Assembly: GCF_001708505.1 (NCBI RefSeq)
Contig: NZ_CP015992.1
Span: forward strand, 3,100,001-3,164,000
Reading direction: 5' to 3'
DNA: 64,000 nt
DNA from: Pseudomonas sp. TCU-HL1
GTDB lineage: Bacteria; Pseudomonadota; Gammaproteobacteria; Pseudomonadales; Pseudomonadaceae
Shown: positions 34,240-43,198 of the stretch, one piece after another
Layout: the number at the start of each line of letters is the position of its first letter
How positions within the stretch are numbered: position 1 is the first letter of the stretch
Translations under genes and position numbers: made by a program
The notes under the pieces: generated by a model
Database searches by the model: none
Told to the model about the DNA's origin: nothing
Seen by the model: only the letters and a program-made list of their open reading frames with translations

Positions 34240-34415
34240 GGGATCGAATTCATTCGCGAAAGGGCCGCGTAGCGGCCCCGTAGGTTGGCGCAAAGCGCAG
34301 CGAAGCCCAACACAGCGGTGTCCGTTCCCAGACGATGGGTTCGCCGGTATTGGATTGAATTCGTAGGGTGCGCCGTGCGCACCTATTGCCCCGTGCAGGG
34401 TTTCGGTGCGCGCAG
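34240..34415. repeat. Cluster of intergenic repeats interrupted by the IS
   Basis: A REP half (GATCGAATTCATTCGCGAAA), a GTAGGTTGGCGCAAAGCGCA / GAAGCCCAAC repeat and the left arm of a GTAGGGTGCGC palindrome (from 34372) follow each other. The right arm of that palindrome lies beyond the IS at 35709-35718. No gene is seen. Confidence 0.65.
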
Positions 34416-35703
34416 TGTTCAGCCGGGATAGATGGGTAACGCTTGTCGGGAGACATGGGTAACGGGTTGATGATCATGTCTTGCCCGGTCTCAAGTCGAC
34501 TTGGCGCAGGGTCTTGTGGATGAACACCACATCGTAGACGCCATCGACGGCGGTGGGGCGGAGAGCGACGCGTTCCCCGTACAGCCCCCCGCCGACGAAC
34601 AGGCTGCGTCCCTGGAAACTGACCTGGCCGACGCGGCCGACCTTGAGCACCCGGTCGCCCGGTTCGTAGTCCAGTTCAGGCAATTGCTCCGGGTAGCTGC
34701 GCCGGCTTGGCTGGTAGCGCGTGATCGGTGGCAGTTGGCCCAGCGCCTCATGCGGGCGGTCGTGGTTGTACTGCTCCCGCCAGTGCGCCATCGCCTGCTG
34801 GCAGTGCGCCAAGTCGCGAAACGAGCGCTGCAGTAACTCGCGCTTGAGTGTCTGGTGGAAGCGTTCCAGCTTGCCCTGGGTCTGCGGATGATGAGGGCGG
34901 CTGTGGCTGACCTCGATGCCGAGCCGCATCAGCCAGACCTCCAGGGCGGACAGGCCGCCCGCGATGTTCGAGCCCCAGGGCGGACCGTTGTCGGCGGTGA
35001 TCCGGCGCGGTAGGCCATAGCGGCGAAAGACCTGGATCAGGTGCGGTCGAACCAGTTCGAGGCGCTCGCCCTCGCAGGCCTCCAGGCAGAGGGCAAAGCG
35101 TGAGTGATCATCCAACAGCGTCAACGGGTGGCAGCGCGACGAGCGGCCGTCGGCGAGCGGGAAGTGGCCCTTGAAGTCCATCTGCCAGAGCTCGTTCGGC
35201 TGGCAGTGCTCGAAGCGCTGCGTGGCCGGAGCTTCGGCCTCCTCGGCGTGGTAGCGCACCCGGCAACCATGGCGGCGGAGGATGGCGTCGAGGGTGCTGT
35301 GGTGGGGACGCTCGAACGCGGCCGGCAGCAGGCCGCGCAGCTTGCGGGCGCCCCAATACGGGAAACGGTGGTGCAACTGCACCACCGCCTGTTCCAAGTC
35401 CGGGTCGCTGCGCCCAGGGCTGTGCAACGGCCGGCGTGAGCGCTCCTGCAACCCCGCATCGCCGTGCTCGCGGTGGCGCTGTAACCATTTGTAGGCGGTT
35501 TTCGGGCTGATGCCGTAGCGCCGACACAGCTCCCGCACGTTGCTCTGCGGTTGTTCGGCCAACCGCACAAACTCGCGTCGAATCGACATGGTGGTGCACT
35601 CCTGCCACGGCATCGCTCGAACTCCAGAGTCGAAGGATTCCGTAAGCCTAAATGCGTTACCCATGTCTCCCGACACCCGTTACCTATGTCCCCCGGCTGA
35701 ACA
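34416..35703 (-). mobile_element. IS481-family insertion sequence, complete
   Basis: A 1288-bp element. The 48-bp terminal inverted repeats (34416-34463 and 35656-35703) start TGTTCAGCCGGG and end with the shared GTCGGGAGACATGGGTAAC. It is flanked by a 5-bp duplication CGCAG (34411-34415 and 35704-35708). Removing the element and one CGCAG restores CGGTGCGCGCAGCGCACC, an arm of the GTAGGGTGCGC repeat. It carries a single intact transposase gene, so it may still be active. Confidence 0.93.
34474..35613 (-). CDS. IS481-family DDE transposase
   Basis: A 379-aa transposase: N-terminal helix-turn-helix (CRRYGISPKTAYKWLQRHRE) and rve integrase core with the DDE triad as Asp in LWQMDFKGHF, Asp in RITADNGPPW and Glu in QGKLERFHQTLK. 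The ATG at 35613 starts MPWQECTTMSIRREFVRLA, the usual IS481 N-terminus; the longer frame from 35676 begins in the terminal repeat. No frameshift or stop interrupts it. Confidence 0.95.
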   Translation of the reverse strand: MPWQECTTMSIRREFVRLAEQPQSNVRELCRRYGISPKTAYKWLQRHREHGDAGLQERSRRPLHSPGRSDPDLEQAVVQLHHRFPYWGARKLRGLLPAAFERPHHSTLDAILRRHGCRVRYHAEEAEAPATQRFEHCQPNELWQMDFKGHFPLADGRSSRCHPLTLLDDHSRFALCLEACEGERLELVRPHLIQVFRRYGLPRRITADNGPPWGSNIAGGLSALEVWLMRLGIEVSHSRPHHPQTQGKLERFHQTLKRELLQRSFRDLAHCQQAMAHWREQYNHDRPHEALGQLPPITRYQPSRRSYPEQLPELDYEPGDRVLKVGRVGQVSFQGRSLFVGGGLYGERVALRPTAVDGVYDVVFIHKTLRQVDLRPGKT

Positions 35704-35749
35704 CGCAGCGCACCCTACAGCCCATCAAGGATGATTCCGCCGGGTGGCC

Positions 35750-36283
35750 TCAGAGCGGCCCGATTTCCACCTTGCCGTCATGGCGGTCGTTCATCCAGCG
35801 CAGCACCTGTTCGCCGAATTCGGGCGGGGCCTTGCGTGCGACGCGGCGCACCAGGTCGAGTACGGTCTGCTGGGCGAGGGCTTCTTCCATGCGTTGCTGC
35901 GCCTGCTGCATTACGGCGTGGATGGAGCAGGGGTCGGCCACGGCCCAGTTCGGCGCCGGGCATTCACTGCCAAAGATCGCGCAGCGCTCGCGCACGCCGC
36001 GGCATTCGAATATCTGCTTGTCGCCATCGATGGCGCGGACGATATCGAGCACGCTGATCTGGTCGGCCGGCCGCGCCAGGCGGAAGCCGCCGCGCACGCC
36101 TTCCGTCGCCGCCACCAGGCCCGCCCGCGCCAGGCGGGTGAAGACCTTGGCCAGCAGTTCCGGCGGCACGCCCTGCAACTCGGCCAGGGTGCGCACGCTG
36201 GCTACGCGACCGTCGCCTTTTTCGTCCGCCAGGTAGAGGAGGCAATGGATGCCGTACTCCACGCCTGCGCTGTACAAAGCCAT
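35750..36283 (-). CDS. Rrf2-family transcriptional regulator (possible Fe-S sensor)
   Basis: A 177-aa Rrf2 protein: winged helix at residues 1-80 (GIHCLLYLADEK, GVPPELLAKVFTRLARAGLV, GVRGGFRLARP). A cysteine cluster FECRGVRERC...GSEC...DPCS spans about residues 94-118. Rrf2 relatives such as NsrR and IscR bind an Fe-S cluster through three cysteines there; the spacing here is C-X6-C-X6-C, slightly longer than IscR. It is divergent from the NDH-2-like gene, with a long palindrome between them. The C-terminal tail is longer than average. Confidence 0.82.
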   Translation of the reverse strand: MALYSAGVEYGIHCLLYLADEKGDGRVASVRTLAELQGVPPELLAKVFTRLARAGLVAATEGVRGGFRLARPADQISVLDIVRAIDGDKQIFECRGVRERCAIFGSECPAPNWAVADPCSIHAVMQQAQQRMEEALAQQTVLDLVRRVARKAPPEFGEQVLRWMNDRHDGKVEIGPL

Positions 36284-36488
36284 GGTTAACTCCGACTAAT
36301 ACTGTCGCCATTTTGGCGGCCTTTCTCTATTACGTTTCTCGTGTTTCCAGCTTCACGGCGGAAACCTTCCTTCACTTCAGACGCTTCAATGCTAAAGGAT
36401 TGAAGCGTTAACGCCCATATTTGTCGCGGCCTGGAGGGCATGATGACGACGAGCGGCATGAGCCGGCAAGGAAAAATGCTTGCCGAAA

Positions 36489-36517
36489 ATAACTACGACA
36501 AATATAGTCGTAGTTAT
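36489..36517. promoter_or_regulatory. Long palindrome between Rrf2 regulator and ndh
   Basis: ATAACTACGAC-aaatata-GTCGTAGTTAT, 11-bp perfect arms in the 329-bp divergent gap, about 96 bp before ndh. It is the obvious candidate operator for the Rrf2 protein. It lacks a T-tract, so a terminator is unlikely. The rest of the gap shows nothing distinctive. Confidence 0.6.
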
Positions 36518-36612
36518 CCGGTGTGGTTAGGGGCAATGACCTCACATCCCGGCAAATGAATGTCGGGGCACCTGCCCGGAACAACCTCGCTTTTCGCCTT
36601 GTGGAGAGAACC

Positions 36613-37815
36613 ATGAAACAACGCATCCTGATCGTCGGCGCCGGCTTCGGTGGCATGTGGAGCGCCCTGAGCGCAACTCGCCTGCTGGACCAGCATGGCC
36701 GCGATGACGTCGAAGTGGTGGTGCTCGCACCCCAGGCCGAGCTGCGCGTACGTCCGCGCTTCTACGAACCCGAGGTGCACAAGATGGTGGCGCCGCTGGG
36801 TGAACTGTTCGACGCGGTGGGCGTTACCTTCGTAAAAGGCTTCGCCGAGCGCATCGACGTCGAGGGCAAGCGCGTGGGCTATCGCGGTGTCGATGGCCAG
36901 TTCGCCGAGCTGAGCTATGACCGCCTGGTCCTGGCCACCGGCAGCCAGGTGGTGCGCCCGGCGATGGCCGGCGTCGAACATGCCTTTGATGTGGACCAAC
37001 TGGAGGAGGCCGTGCGCCTGGACCGTCATATCCAGTCTCTGGCCGAGCGTCCGGCTTCCAGCAGCCGTAACACCGTGGTTGTCGCCGGTGGCGGCTTCAC
37101 GGGTATCGAAACCGCCGCCGAAATGCCGGCCCGCCTGCGTGCCGTGCTGGGTGAAGAGGCCGATGTACGCGTGATCGTCGTCGACCGTGGCAGCGAGATC
37201 GGCGCTGCGCTGGGTGAAGGTCCCCGTGGGGCCATTGCCGAGGCGTCCGCCGAGCTGGGTATCGAGTGGCGCCTGAACAGCGGAGTGGCTTCGGTAGATG
37301 CCGCCGGCGTGACCTTGTTCAGTGGTGAGCGCATCGAGGCGGACACCGTTATCTGGACCGTTGGCGTGCGCGCCAGCTCGCTGACCGAGCAGGTTCCGGC
37401 CGAGCGCGACGACCAGGGTCGCCTGCACGTCGACGCCCACCTGAAGGTGCACGGGCATGACGGTGTGTTCGCCACCGGCGACGTCGCCCGCGCGGCATGC
37501 GATGACCAGGGCAACCATGCGCTGATGTCCTGCCAGCACGCGATCGCCCTGGGGCGCTCCGCCGGCAACAACGTCGCTGCCAGCCTGCTGGGCGTTGCGT
37601 CGATTCCCTACAGCCAGCCCAAGTACGTCACCTGCCTGGACCTCGGCGCCTGGGGTGCCGTGTTCACCGAAGGCTGGGATCGCCAGATCAAATTCGAGCG
37701 TCAGGAAGGCAAGTCCATCAAGCAGCAGATCAACTCCGTGTGGATCTACCCGCCGGCGGCTGATCGTGCCACCGCGCTGGCTGCCGCCGACCCGCTGATC
37801 CCGGTCGTTGCCTGA
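36613..37815 (+). CDS. Type II NADH dehydrogenase-like flavoprotein
   Basis: A 400-aa two-dinucleotide-fold FAD/NAD(P)H oxidoreductase of the NDH-2 family. The FAD motif GAGFGGMWSAL is at the N-terminus, the NADH motif GGGFTGIETAAEM at about 160, and the FAD-contacting GVFATGDVAR follows. ATG 36613 is preceded by GGAGAG. The NDH-2 family transfers electrons from NADH to quinone without proton pumping. The short C-terminus ends PLIPVVA and lacks a clear amphipathic anchor. Divergence from an Rrf2 gene suggests redox- or NO-responsive expression. Confidence 0.82.
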   Translation: MKQRILIVGAGFGGMWSALSATRLLDQHGRDDVEVVVLAPQAELRVRPRFYEPEVHKMVAPLGELFDAVGVTFVKGFAERIDVEGKRVGYRGVDGQFAELSYDRLVLATGSQVVRPAMAGVEHAFDVDQLEEAVRLDRHIQSLAERPASSSRNTVVVAGGGFTGIETAAEMPARLRAVLGEEADVRVIVVDRGSEIGAALGEGPRGAIAEASAELGIEWRLNSGVASVDAAGVTLFSGERIEADTVIWTVGVRASSLTEQVPAERDDQGRLHVDAHLKVHGHDGVFATGDVARAACDDQGNHALMSCQHAIALGRSAGNNVAASLLGVASIPYSQPKYVTCLDLGAWGAVFTEGWDRQIKFERQEGKSIKQQINSVWIYPPAADRATALAAADPLIPVVA

Positions 37816-37886
37816 TACCCGTAGTCGCTAGCCAATTGCCTGGGGCAGCCTTGGGATGCGCGCGCCCACGGCGTGTCCGTCAGGCG

Positions 37887-38789
37887 TCATGAACGCCGTG
37901 GCCCGGTCTTGAGCTGCTCGCGCATCAGCTCCAGGTAACGCGTGGCGCCCAGCCCCAGGGGGCGGCTCTTGATCCAGACGATGTCCACCCACAAACGCAT
38001 CTGGCTGGCCATGTTGTCGAAGGCGACTTCGCTGAGCGACCCCGAGGCAATCAATGGCTGGATCAGCGGCTGGGGCAGGTAGGCCCAGCCCAGGCCTGCC
38101 TGCACCAGGTCGAGTGTTGCCAGGTAGCTGTCGGTCAGCCAGACGCGGTGCGACAGCACGATCTGCGGGTCGGACGCAGTGGGTTCCCCTGAGGCGACGA
38201 TGATCTGGCGGGCATTGGCCATCTGCGCCTCGCCCAGTGGGACGCCGTGGCCGCTGGCCGGATAGCCCGGCGCGGCGACAGCCACCAGCAGCTGGCTACC
38301 GGCTTCGAGGAAGGCCTCACGTTCATCGATGCCGGGGCGCTCGAACACCAACGCCAGTTGCACAGACCCTTCATGCAGCATGCGCACGGCTTCGGACTGC
38401 GAGGCCGAACGCACCTCGATCTCCAGCGTGGGGAACTCACGGGCGAGTGTTGCCAGTGGGCGGCTCCAGGCGCCGGTTTGCAGCTCCGGTGCCATGGCCA
38501 GGGTCAGGCGCCGTTCCAGGCCCTGGTGCAACTGCAGGGCATGGGCGTCCAGCAGGTTCAACTGACCGGCAACCTGCCGCGCCTGCGGCTCCAGCGCTCG
38601 GGCGGCCGGGGTGGGCAGGGCCTTGCGGGTGGAACGGTCGAACAGCGTGAGGTCCAGCTCCGCTTCCAGTTGCGACACCGCCATGCTGACGGCCGAGGGC
38701 ACGCGCCCTAGCTTGCGGGCGGCGGCGGAGAAGGAGCCGCCGTCGAGGACGGCGAGGAATACCTTGAGCGATTCGCTGGTAAAGGCCAT
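37887..38789 (-). CDS. LysR-family regulator divergent from two SDR genes
   Basis: A 300-aa LysR regulator: winged helix (ESLKVFLAVLDGGSFSAAAR, VPSAVSMAVSQLEAELDLTL) and periplasmic-binding-like effector domain. I used ATG 38789 (MAFTSESLKVF), which gives the standard length. It is divergent from the SDR pair at 38886, which it probably regulates. The effector is unknown. Confidence 0.82.
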   Translation of the reverse strand: MAFTSESLKVFLAVLDGGSFSAAARKLGRVPSAVSMAVSQLEAELDLTLFDRSTRKALPTPAARALEPQARQVAGQLNLLDAHALQLHQGLERRLTLAMAPELQTGAWSRPLATLAREFPTLEIEVRSASQSEAVRMLHEGSVQLALVFERPGIDEREAFLEAGSQLLVAVAAPGYPASGHGVPLGEAQMANARQIIVASGEPTASDPQIVLSHRVWLTDSYLATLDLVQAGLGWAYLPQPLIQPLIASGSLSEVAFDNMASQMRLWVDIVWIKSRPLGLGATRYLELMREQLKTGPRRS

Positions 38790-38885
38790 GGCGGTTTTCA
38801 GTTTTGCTGATGACAGTCGTCTTTTTCTATCAGCCAACTGCCCTTAATTTCTACCCCAACGACAACGTGGCAAGAGGAAAACAGC

Positions 38886-39665
38886 ATGTTGAATTCAGGT
38901 TGGCAGGGCCAGGTGGCGCTGGTCAGTGGGGCGGGCAGTGAACAGGGCATCGGCATGGCCATCGCACGCCGGTTGGGAGCAGCCGGCGTGAAGCTGATCG
39001 TCACCGCCAGCAGCGCGCGTATCGCTGAGCGGGTGGCGGAGTTGCGTGCCGAAGGCTTCGTGGCCGAGGGGCGGGCGGTGGACCTCACGGAAGAAGTGCA
39101 GGTGCGTGAGTTCGGTGCCTGGGCCGAGTCCCTCTGGGGGCGCATCGACATTCTGGTGAACAACGCCGGCATGGCCATGCAGGGCAGCCCGGAGCCCTTT
39201 GCCGAGGTGGCCGGCATGGACCTGGATACCTGGAACCTCTCGATCACCCGCAACCTGACCACAGCCTTCCTGCTCACCCGTGCCGTGCTGCCGGGCATGC
39301 AGGCGCGCGGCTACGGACGAATCGTGCATATCAGCTCCACCACCGGCACCCGTGGCGGTAATCCGGGCGAAGCCGCCTACAGCGCGGCCAAGGCGGGGAT
39401 GGTGGGGCTGAACATGGGCCTGGCGCTGGAAGTTGCCGGCAAGGGCATCACGGTGAACAGCGTGGCGCCGGGCTGGATCGCGACCGGCTCCAGCACGCCG
39501 GAGGAAGTGGAGGCGGCGCGCTACGTACCGATTGGCCGTGCCGGGCGTCCGGAGGAAGTGGCCGCCGCCGTGGCCTTCCTCGCATCGCCGGAGGCCAGCT
39601 ACATCACCGGCGAGTTGCTGGTGGTGGATGGCGGCAACTGCCTGATTGAAAACAAGGCCCCCTGA
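38886..39665 (+). CDS. Short-chain dehydrogenase/reductase 1
   Basis: A 259-aa classical SDR. The cofactor motif is SGAGSEQGIGMAIA (an extended TGxxxGIG), NNAG is present, catalytic Ser lies in ISSTTG and the Tyr-Lys pair in YSAAKAG; the C-terminal GELLVVDGGN is typical. The Asp/Glu-poor end of strand 2 (VTASSARIAE) suggests NADP preference. It is followed after 17 bp by a second SDR and controlled presumably by the divergent LysR. The substrate is unknown. Confidence 0.82.
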   Translation: MLNSGWQGQVALVSGAGSEQGIGMAIARRLGAAGVKLIVTASSARIAERVAELRAEGFVAEGRAVDLTEEVQVREFGAWAESLWGRIDILVNNAGMAMQGSPEPFAEVAGMDLDTWNLSITRNLTTAFLLTRAVLPGMQARGYGRIVHISSTTGTRGGNPGEAAYSAAKAGMVGLNMGLALEVAGKGITVNSVAPGWIATGSSTPEEVEAARYVPIGRAGRPEEVAAAVAFLASPEASYITGELLVVDGGNCLIENKAP

Positions 39666-39682
39666 TTCGGAGAACATGACTC

Positions 39683-40441
39683 ATGACCGCTCCCGTTGTA
39701 CTCATCACAGGCGCTGCCGGCGGCGTCGGCCGCGCGCTGGTCGAGCGCTTCCTCCAGGGCAACTGGCAGGTTTTTGCCACCGATCTGGACGCTACCGGCC
39801 TCGCCGCGCTGCAGCTTGAACATCCGGCCTGTGAGGTCTTTGCCGGCGATATCCGTGGTCCAGCCACCTGCCACGAGGCGGTGGCAGCGGCCATCGCCGC
39901 CTTCAGCCGGCTGGACGGCCTGGTCAACGCCGCCGGTGTCTGGCGTGAAGGGCCGGTGGAAAGCTTCAGCGAAGAGGATTTCGACATCGTGCTGGGCGTG
40001 AACCTGAAGGCGACCTTCTTCATGTGCGCGGCGGCTATCCCGCACTTGAAAGCGTCCGAGGGTGCCATCGTCAACATCTCCAGCGACGCCGGACGCCAGG
40101 GCAACCGCAATGCGGCGGCCTACTGCGCGAGCAAAGGCGGCGTGACCCTGTTGAGCAAGACGCTCGCGCTTGATCTGGCGCCCTTTGGCGTGCGCTGCAA
40201 TGCAGTGTCGCCGGGAGACATCGAAACCCCGATGCTGAAGTTCCAGGCCGAACGCTATGGCCAGGGCAACCCGGAGGCTTACTACCGGGAACTGCTGGCG
40301 AAGTATCCGCAGGACGCCGGCGCCCGCTTCATCCAGCCGGCGGAAGTCGCGGACCTGGCCTACTTCCTGTGCCAGCCGGGAGCACGGTCGATCACGGGCG
40401 CCGACCTGGCCATCGACTGCGGACTGTCGGCGGGCAACTGA
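39683..40441 (+). CDS. Short-chain dehydrogenase/reductase 2
   Basis: A 252-aa SDR with TGAAGGVGRALVE, NAAG, NISSDAG and YCASKGG, and an Asp after strand 2 (ATDLDATG) indicating NAD(H). It ends in the usual GADLAIDCGLS. It forms a two-gene operon with the preceding SDR; opposite cofactor preferences would allow an epimerisation-type redox pair, which is an inference. Confidence 0.82.
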   Translation: MTAPVVLITGAAGGVGRALVERFLQGNWQVFATDLDATGLAALQLEHPACEVFAGDIRGPATCHEAVAAAIAAFSRLDGLVNAAGVWREGPVESFSEEDFDIVLGVNLKATFFMCAAAIPHLKASEGAIVNISSDAGRQGNRNAAAYCASKGGVTLLSKTLALDLAPFGVRCNAVSPGDIETPMLKFQAERYGQGNPEAYYRELLAKYPQDAGARFIQPAEVADLAYFLCQPGARSITGADLAIDCGLSAGN

Positions 40442-40556
40442 GCGTGGTGTGGGGAGCTCCGTGCATGCCCAACCAGCCTGAGCGCCTGCGGACGAAATCA
40501 GGTAGGGTGCGCCGCGCGCACCGGTTCCTGCTCCGGGCCGTCGCGGCCCCTGGCCC

Positions 40557-41300
40557 TCAGCGCCCGCCGGCGCCGCTGCGCGAGCGCTCGGAGTTCTCCA
40601 CCAGCACCGCCTCGGCCAACTGGTTGAGGCGGTTCCACAGGGCAGGGGAAACCTCCATGCCGTTCTCCAGGGCCTGCTCGCCAGCCAGGGCGAAATCCGC
40701 CGGGGAAACGCATCGGTCGTAGCGGGCCGCGACCGGCCTGGCTGACGGCTGCGGGCAGCCCGGGGTACCGAGGGCCAGGCTCAGCGACTGCCGATTCGCC
40801 AGAGGCGCCTGCTCCGGGAGCCTGTACGTCTGATAGGTCGGGTAGGCGTCGCCGGCACCGATCAGGGCCATGTGCCGATGCACCGGCCCATGGCCGTTGT
40901 CCCAGCTGGCCTGGGCCCACAGGCCCTGTCGGGCACAGTCCGCCAACAGTTTGAGGACGAACTTGCGGTTGTGGCAGTGGTCGATCTCGACGCTGACGCG
41001 ACCCTGCGCCAGGGCTTCGGTGCGCGCCAGCTCCAGGATTGCCGGCAGGCAGTTCAGCGCGCTGCGGCCGTGGCCCTCGAACGTCAGGACGGCGGGCTGC
41101 GTCGCGATCAGCTCGCTGGCCGGACGCTCACGGTCGGCCACCAGCTCCAGCGCCCGCTCCAGTTCGCCCAGGCCGTCTTCGCCGTGCAGGTGCAGCCAGC
41201 CCACCAGGGTCGCGGCGTCTTCGTAGGTGCCCTGGGCGTAACCCATGCCTTCGAATACGCGCTTGAGCAAGGCTTTCAGTTCGTTGGCGGAAATCAGCAT
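40557..41300 (-). CDS. DUF3726-like protein related to Ldh_2 dehydrogenases
   Basis: A 247-aa soluble protein. The N-terminal half (MLISANELKALLKRVFEGMG, AATLVGWLHLHGEDGLGELE) resembles the first domain of the malate/L-sulfolactate dehydrogenase (Ldh_2) family and agrees with the DUF3726 group, but the DSHG motif of that family is replaced by HGEDG. ATG 41300 overlaps the TGA of the upstream gene (TGATG), so translation is coupled. Its function is unknown. It is likely part of the locus controlled by the LysR at 43199. Confidence 0.55.
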   Translation of the reverse strand: MLISANELKALLKRVFEGMGYAQGTYEDAATLVGWLHLHGEDGLGELERALELVADRERPASELIATQPAVLTFEGHGRSALNCLPAILELARTEALAQGRVSVEIDHCHNRKFVLKLLADCARQGLWAQASWDNGHGPVHRHMALIGAGDAYPTYQTYRLPEQAPLANRQSLSLALGTPGCPQPSARPVAARYDRCVSPADFALAGEQALENGMEVSPALWNRLNQLAEAVLVENSERSRSGAGGR

Positions 41301-43021
41301 CACGCATTCTCCTGGGTGGGGGCTAGCGGCAGGAACCAGTCATCGTCGAAGGGCTGGCCGATATCCTCCAGCAGGGGCGCACCCTGGAACATGGTGTTGC
41401 GTACCCACAGGCGCGAGCGTGGATCGAATTTGCTCACCCCGAAGAACGACAGCTTGCAGCGCAGCAGGTGCATGGGCAGCACCTCGCGATCCAGCAGGTT
41501 GGCGCGGATCTCGCCGTAGTGGGTCATGGCCATGCCCTGGATGCGACGGACGATGCCGCGCTGCTGAGGATGGCTGAGCAGGAAGTGGGCAACCTTGTGT
41601 TCCGGGTGGTCCGCCAGGTAGGTGCTGATCTCGCGGTGGCACTGCTGCGCCAGGAAGCCGATGCCAAGGGGCATCTGCTTGTCGCGGCCGCTGTCCAGGC
41701 TGCAGTTGCCGAGGCGCGGCTCCTGCTTCTCTTCGGAGCGGTACCAGAAGGTCTCCTGGGCGCCGTCGGCCGCGAAGTCGATGGCCAGGGCCCAGTCGTA
41801 GCGAGCCTCGATCAGGGCCTTGAGTTCAGCGATGGGCATCTCCGGGCGCAGGTCGAGCTGTTCGGGCAGGGCGAGGCGCTCCTCCAACTCATCCACCCAC
41901 TCTGGATGCAGCTCCAGCAGGATGCAGTTGATCAGCTCCTGTCCCTGCAGGCTGGCATGCTGCAAGGCCCAATCCTGCAGGGCTTTCCAGGTTGCCAGCG
42001 GAGCGTGGCCGATCCAGTCGCGCAGGGCCTGCAGGTTCGCGAGCACCTGCTGGTTGTGGGTGGTCTGCCACGCGTCTTCGGTGAAGGATTGTTCGATATG
42101 GCGGATGGCGCGCGTCACCAGCTGCGGCAGGCGTAGCCACTTGTCGGCCGCCACGGGACCGCTGGCGACGATACGCGCCAGGGCCAGCTCGCGCATTTCG
42201 ATCCAGCGGCTGATGAGTTGCGGATGGTTGATCAGGTAGGGCGCCATGCCGAGCCCGGTGGAGTTGCCGATACCGAAGTAGCGCTTGAGCTTCGGTTCGA
42301 AGGGCACGGCGGTGGCCGGCGAGCGCTGGCGGGCAATGTGCTCGGCCTGTTGCAGGCTGAAGTTGCGCAGCATGAAACAGGTGAACATCTCGGCGGCGAA
42401 GGGGCGGGCGAAGTCCGGGTGCTTGCGGCTGACCTTCTCCCAGTCGGCCATGCCGAGCTTGCCGCTGCCGTAGACCGCGGTGGTGCGGTAGAGGTAGCCG
42501 ACCCGCGCGATCTGCGCCACGTCGGGCTGGCGCCCCTGGCTCAGGGCGTCCACCACGCTGTCGAAATTGCGCACGCTGCGGTTGGCGCGGGACAGCACCA
42601 TCACCTTGGCGTCGAGCCGGCCGGCTTCCTGCAAGGGTACGTTTTGGCGCAGGTAGTCCACATAGGCGTCGTCCACCTCGCCCTCGCAGAGCGCCATGGT
42701 CAGGTCCCATTCGTTGGCGATGACGCGGTCGTTGCGTTTTTCCGGCGCCAGGTACTGGGAAAACAGCACGAAACTGAACAGGTCGCTGCGGGTGCGGATG
42801 CGGTAGATCACCGTGCCATAGCCGTCGGCATCCAGATCGAAACGCGGCGCGTCGATCTGCCACTGCTCGCGCATGATCCGGCGGACCAGGCTGCGCATGA
42901 AGCTCAGGCGGCTCTGGTGCAGGCTGCCAAGGCGTTCCAGGTCCATGACCAGGTGGGCAGGGCGCATGTAGGGAATCGCGGCCTCGGGCAGGCCTGATTC
43001 CATGATTGAAGGGGTGCTCAT
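41300..43021 (-). CDS. Unknown 573-aa protein coupled to the DUF3726-like gene
   Basis: A large soluble protein with no signal peptide or membrane segments. Recognisable landmarks are RSDLFSFVLFSQYLAPEKRN (about 83-102), a conserved-looking RYFGIGNSTGLGMAPYLINH (about 230-250), a helical middle, and CKLSFFGVSKFDPRSRLWVR near the C-terminus. I do not recognise the family. The GNSTGLGMAP loop resembles a nucleotide or phosphate-binding turn but does not match a Walker motif. Its stop overlaps the next gene's start. It is upstream in the same two-gene operon, divergent in direction from the ALDH/dipeptidase/BCCT set. Confidence 0.6.
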   Translation of the reverse strand: MSTPSIMESGLPEAAIPYMRPAHLVMDLERLGSLHQSRLSFMRSLVRRIMREQWQIDAPRFDLDADGYGTVIYRIRTRSDLFSFVLFSQYLAPEKRNDRVIANEWDLTMALCEGEVDDAYVDYLRQNVPLQEAGRLDAKVMVLSRANRSVRNFDSVVDALSQGRQPDVAQIARVGYLYRTTAVYGSGKLGMADWEKVSRKHPDFARPFAAEMFTCFMLRNFSLQQAEHIARQRSPATAVPFEPKLKRYFGIGNSTGLGMAPYLINHPQLISRWIEMRELALARIVASGPVAADKWLRLPQLVTRAIRHIEQSFTEDAWQTTHNQQVLANLQALRDWIGHAPLATWKALQDWALQHASLQGQELINCILLELHPEWVDELEERLALPEQLDLRPEMPIAELKALIEARYDWALAIDFAADGAQETFWYRSEEKQEPRLGNCSLDSGRDKQMPLGIGFLAQQCHREISTYLADHPEHKVAHFLLSHPQQRGIVRRIQGMAMTHYGEIRANLLDREVLPMHLLRCKLSFFGVSKFDPRSRLWVRNTMFQGAPLLEDIGQPFDDDWFLPLAPTQENA

Positions 43022-43198
43022 TCGGGGGCCCTCAACTGGCGTTTACCGCGCCCCCGTTGCGTGTTGGCGACCGGGAGGCAGCTTGTTATTGATCTGCCGC
43101 CGATGGTGGGACAGGCGGCTCCCCGGAGCAATTCAGATCGCCCTATCGATTGATAAGGAACCCTTATTCAAATGGCTTGGTTGATGAGCGAGGCTCAC

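Noticed and set aside
36489..36517. Palindrome upstream of ndh as a terminator
   Set aside because: No T-tract and it lies in a divergent promoter gap, so an operator is more likely.
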